Shown: one piece after another, positions 62,625 to 64,000 of the stretch
How the letters are laid out: every line of letters starts with the position of its first letter
Position numbering within the stretch: the stretch's first letter is position 1
Assembly: GCA_027487795.1 (NCBI GenBank)
Contig: JAIYCX010000012.1
Span: 1 to 64,000, forward strand
Reading direction: 5' to 3'
From: Pseudomonadota bacterium
GTDB taxonomy: Bacteria; Bdellovibrionota_C; UBA2361; SZUA-149; DAOLCO01
Length of the DNA stretch: 64,000 bases
Notes under the pieces: model-generated
The model's input: only the letters and a program-made list of their open reading frames with translations
What the model was told of the DNA's origin: nothing
The model's database searches: none
Position numbers and translations under genes: made by a program

Positions 62625-64000
62625 CTAGTTCGTTTGAACACTTTGAGATAAGCACTTAGTAACAAGAGCAATGAAGTCCTGTGAAGATACTTGATGTTCA
62701 TTGGGACATCCTTGGTGTGACATAAAAGTCGATAGTGCCTTCAATAGACTATCTGCTCGTTCACCAATCTTTAATATTCGAGATATTACATTCGCTAGAT
62801 CCCAATCTGCGATTTGCATTAGTGAAGAAATAAATCCTTCATCTTTATGTATGCTGTAACTCGCCCCATGCTTAATAGAATCTAGCAAAATCTCAAAAAG
62901 CTGTTTTTTCCACTTCTCTTCTTTAACTCCAAAAGGCAAACATTTGGTCTGCTCTGCCAAGGAAAGAAGAGTAGGTAGAAATACTGCTGGATGCTTTTTG
63001 CTTCTACGTATCATCTCAGACAAGATGTGTGCTCGTTTTCCTTTACTCCTTGTATTAAAGTAAATACGGTCAATGTAGGAAATCGAAATTTTTGAGATCT
63101 CACCTTCAGGACATTCAGCTAACTTAAAAATTCGGTAGCCTAAAGTATCCTTCGCGGTTTTAAGGATTAATAAACTTGCAATTCTGATCGCCGTATCTCG
63201 TACTTGTGAAGAACCGTTTTCAACGAGATCTCGTATGTCAAGATCTTCTACACCTTCTAAATGTACATCTGCTTTTGCTTGATCCAACATCTTTGAGACG
63301 TTTTTCTTAAAGAAGTCATCACCAGAAGAGTAGCGATCTACATAAGTTGGACCACTTCCAGCTATGTGCAAGCGAGTTAACAGTTCAGGGATCATTTCGA
63401 TACTAATAGAAGGAATATCCAAGTAAGTTTTTTTATCTTCTTCTCTTTCCTCAAAATAAGCCCAGTCCGCAAAAAAGCGAACAGCAAATTTTGCGTCATC
63501 AGAGTTACGTAGACCTGCTGCAATTGCGCCAGTCCAGAATTCACCATAAGTTTTTACTAGCTCTCTTTTAACCACTCGAGAGCCAAGTAACGGCCTGTCT
63601 GATTTAACAAAGTTTATGATTTCCTTTGCCAATGGATCATCAATTGGCAGATTAGCAAATACGTTTCTAAGAACACTAATTTGCCGAATTCGTATAAAAG
63701 TTTTTTCAAAAATTTCAGATGAATTATTTTTTGCAAACTTTAAGACGAGTTCGAGATACTGCCTAAACCTCACAGGCCCAAAAAACGACAATATTCCCGT
63801 ATTTGGCGCATAGTCGTATTCTTTTTTTGGTTCAGATTGAATACTAGAAACTATCTTAGCCAAATGAGGCAACACTACATCAGCACTTAGGCTCTCAAAC
63901 AAAGACTTCAAAAACAATTTTGAGAAGTCATTATGACGAGTGTCCTTAAAGCAATCATCAACAACTGAAAAAATTGATTTCGCAAATTTCTTTGCATAGT
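62625..64000 (-). CDS. Hypothetical protein, N-terminus off window
   Basis: The frame stays open to the right edge (reading YAKKFAKSIFSVVDDCFKDT before the internal TTG at 63917), so at least 458 residues are present and the start is missing. Soluble, long helical repeats that look HEAT/ARM-like (repeats near VRDTAIRIASLLILK, HILSEMIRRSK, VFLPTLLSLAEQ). No family recognised. It ends next to the barrel gene's terminator. Confidence 0.65.
   Translation of the reverse strand, partial: YAKKFAKSIFSVVDDCFKDTRHNDFSKLFLKSLFESLSADVVLPHLAKIVSSIQSEPKKEYDYAPNTGILSFFGPVRFRQYLELVLKFAKNNSSEIFEKTFIRIRQISVLRNVFANLPIDDPLAKEIINFVKSDRPLLGSRVVKRELVKTYGEFWTGAIAAGLRNSDDAKFAVRFFADWAYFEEREEDKKTYLDIPSISIEMIPELLTRLHIAGSGPTYVDRYSSGDDFFKKNVSKMLDQAKADVHLEGVEDLDIRDLVENGSSQVRDTAIRIASLLILKTAKDTLGYRIFKLAECPEGEISKISISYIDRIYFNTRSKGKRAHILSEMIRRSKKHPAVFLPTLLSLAEQTKCLPFGVKEEKWKKQLFEILLDSIKHGASYSIHKDEGFISSLMQIADWDLANVISRILKIGERADSLLKALSTFMSHQGCPNEHQVSSQDFIALVTKCLSQSVQTN

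Noticed and set aside
62625-63917. Start of the last gene at TTG 63917
   Set aside because: The frame stays open with protein-like sequence to the window edge, so the true start lies outside.

Overview
This AT-rich 64 kb window is a bacterial chromosome segment carrying the replication-origin neighbourhood. dnaA-dnaN-recF-gyrB-gyrA-gpsA run rightward from about 42.7 kb. A divergent F0 ATP synthase operon (atpI-position gene, small ORF, atpB, atpE) lies on their left. A parAB locus with seven perfect parS sites lies at 16.9-20.3 kb. GyrB has the roughly 170-residue insertion typical of proteobacteria, and the c subunit (AtpE) carries a signal-peptide-like extension as in Bdellovibrio/deltaproteobacteria-type lineages. 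I infer a Gram-negative, deltaproteobacterial or Bdellovibrionota-like organism; the lineage call has low confidence. No tRNA, rRNA or CRISPR was seen.

Layout. 1-3.2 kb: 3' part of a secreted FG-GAP repeat protein with twelve near-identical 68-residue repeats. 3.4-8.5 kb: Cys-rich lipoprotein, D-lactate dehydrogenase, an ArsR/rhodanese/CoA-disulfide-reductase operon for persulfide handling, and a RelE-type toxin-antitoxin pair. 8.7-13.9 kb: a membrane protein, a histidine kinase-FIST-PAS/REC signalling operon, and a Tat-lipoprotein cyclase. 13.9-16.7 kb: DUF4160 (frameshifted)/DUF2442 pair, WrbA and a small membrane protein. 16.9-20.3 kb: parS cluster with two small genes, then parAB. 20.3-34.3 kb: an accessory zone of small membrane proteins, lipoproteins, an aspartic protease pair, two AAA/DUF4143 ATPases and several genes broken by single-base frameshifts. 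34.4-40.8 kb: patatin, Bcp peroxiredoxin, RecQ, cysteine desulfurase, ferrochelatase. 41-53.4 kb: atp genes, candidate oriC and the replication genes. 53.4-59.7 kb: an apparent insertion with an IS4-type element, a VapBC-like pair, a lone DUF433 gene and a YjjJ-type HipA kinase, bounded by gpsA and a duplicated gpsA 3' end. 59.7-64 kb: quinone-oxidoreductase-like gene, DUF1569 protein, outer-membrane DUF2490 protein and a truncated unknown gene.

The most unusual signal is a dispersed family of intergenic elements (35.2, 59.7 and 61.0 kb). Each has a conserved core of about 95 bp that folds into hairpins. Each is enclosed by 27-28 bp arms whose sequence differs completely between copies but stays complementary within each copy. 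Six of the seven arm differences are G-U compatible on the same (core-sense) strand, and one hairpin shows a covarying base pair, which points to selection on RNA structure. A second motif family (20.3, 25.7 and 40.9 kb), a long hairpin between dnaA and dnaN, a duplicated intergenic promoter module, regularly spaced operator repeats before the HipA gene and a structured leader at 33.45 kb add to an intergenic landscape rich in structure.

At least five accessory genes between 13.9 and 31.7 kb carry single-base frameshifts, while every core gene is intact. This is either real decay of the accessory zone or local sequence error, and must be checked before those genes are interpreted.
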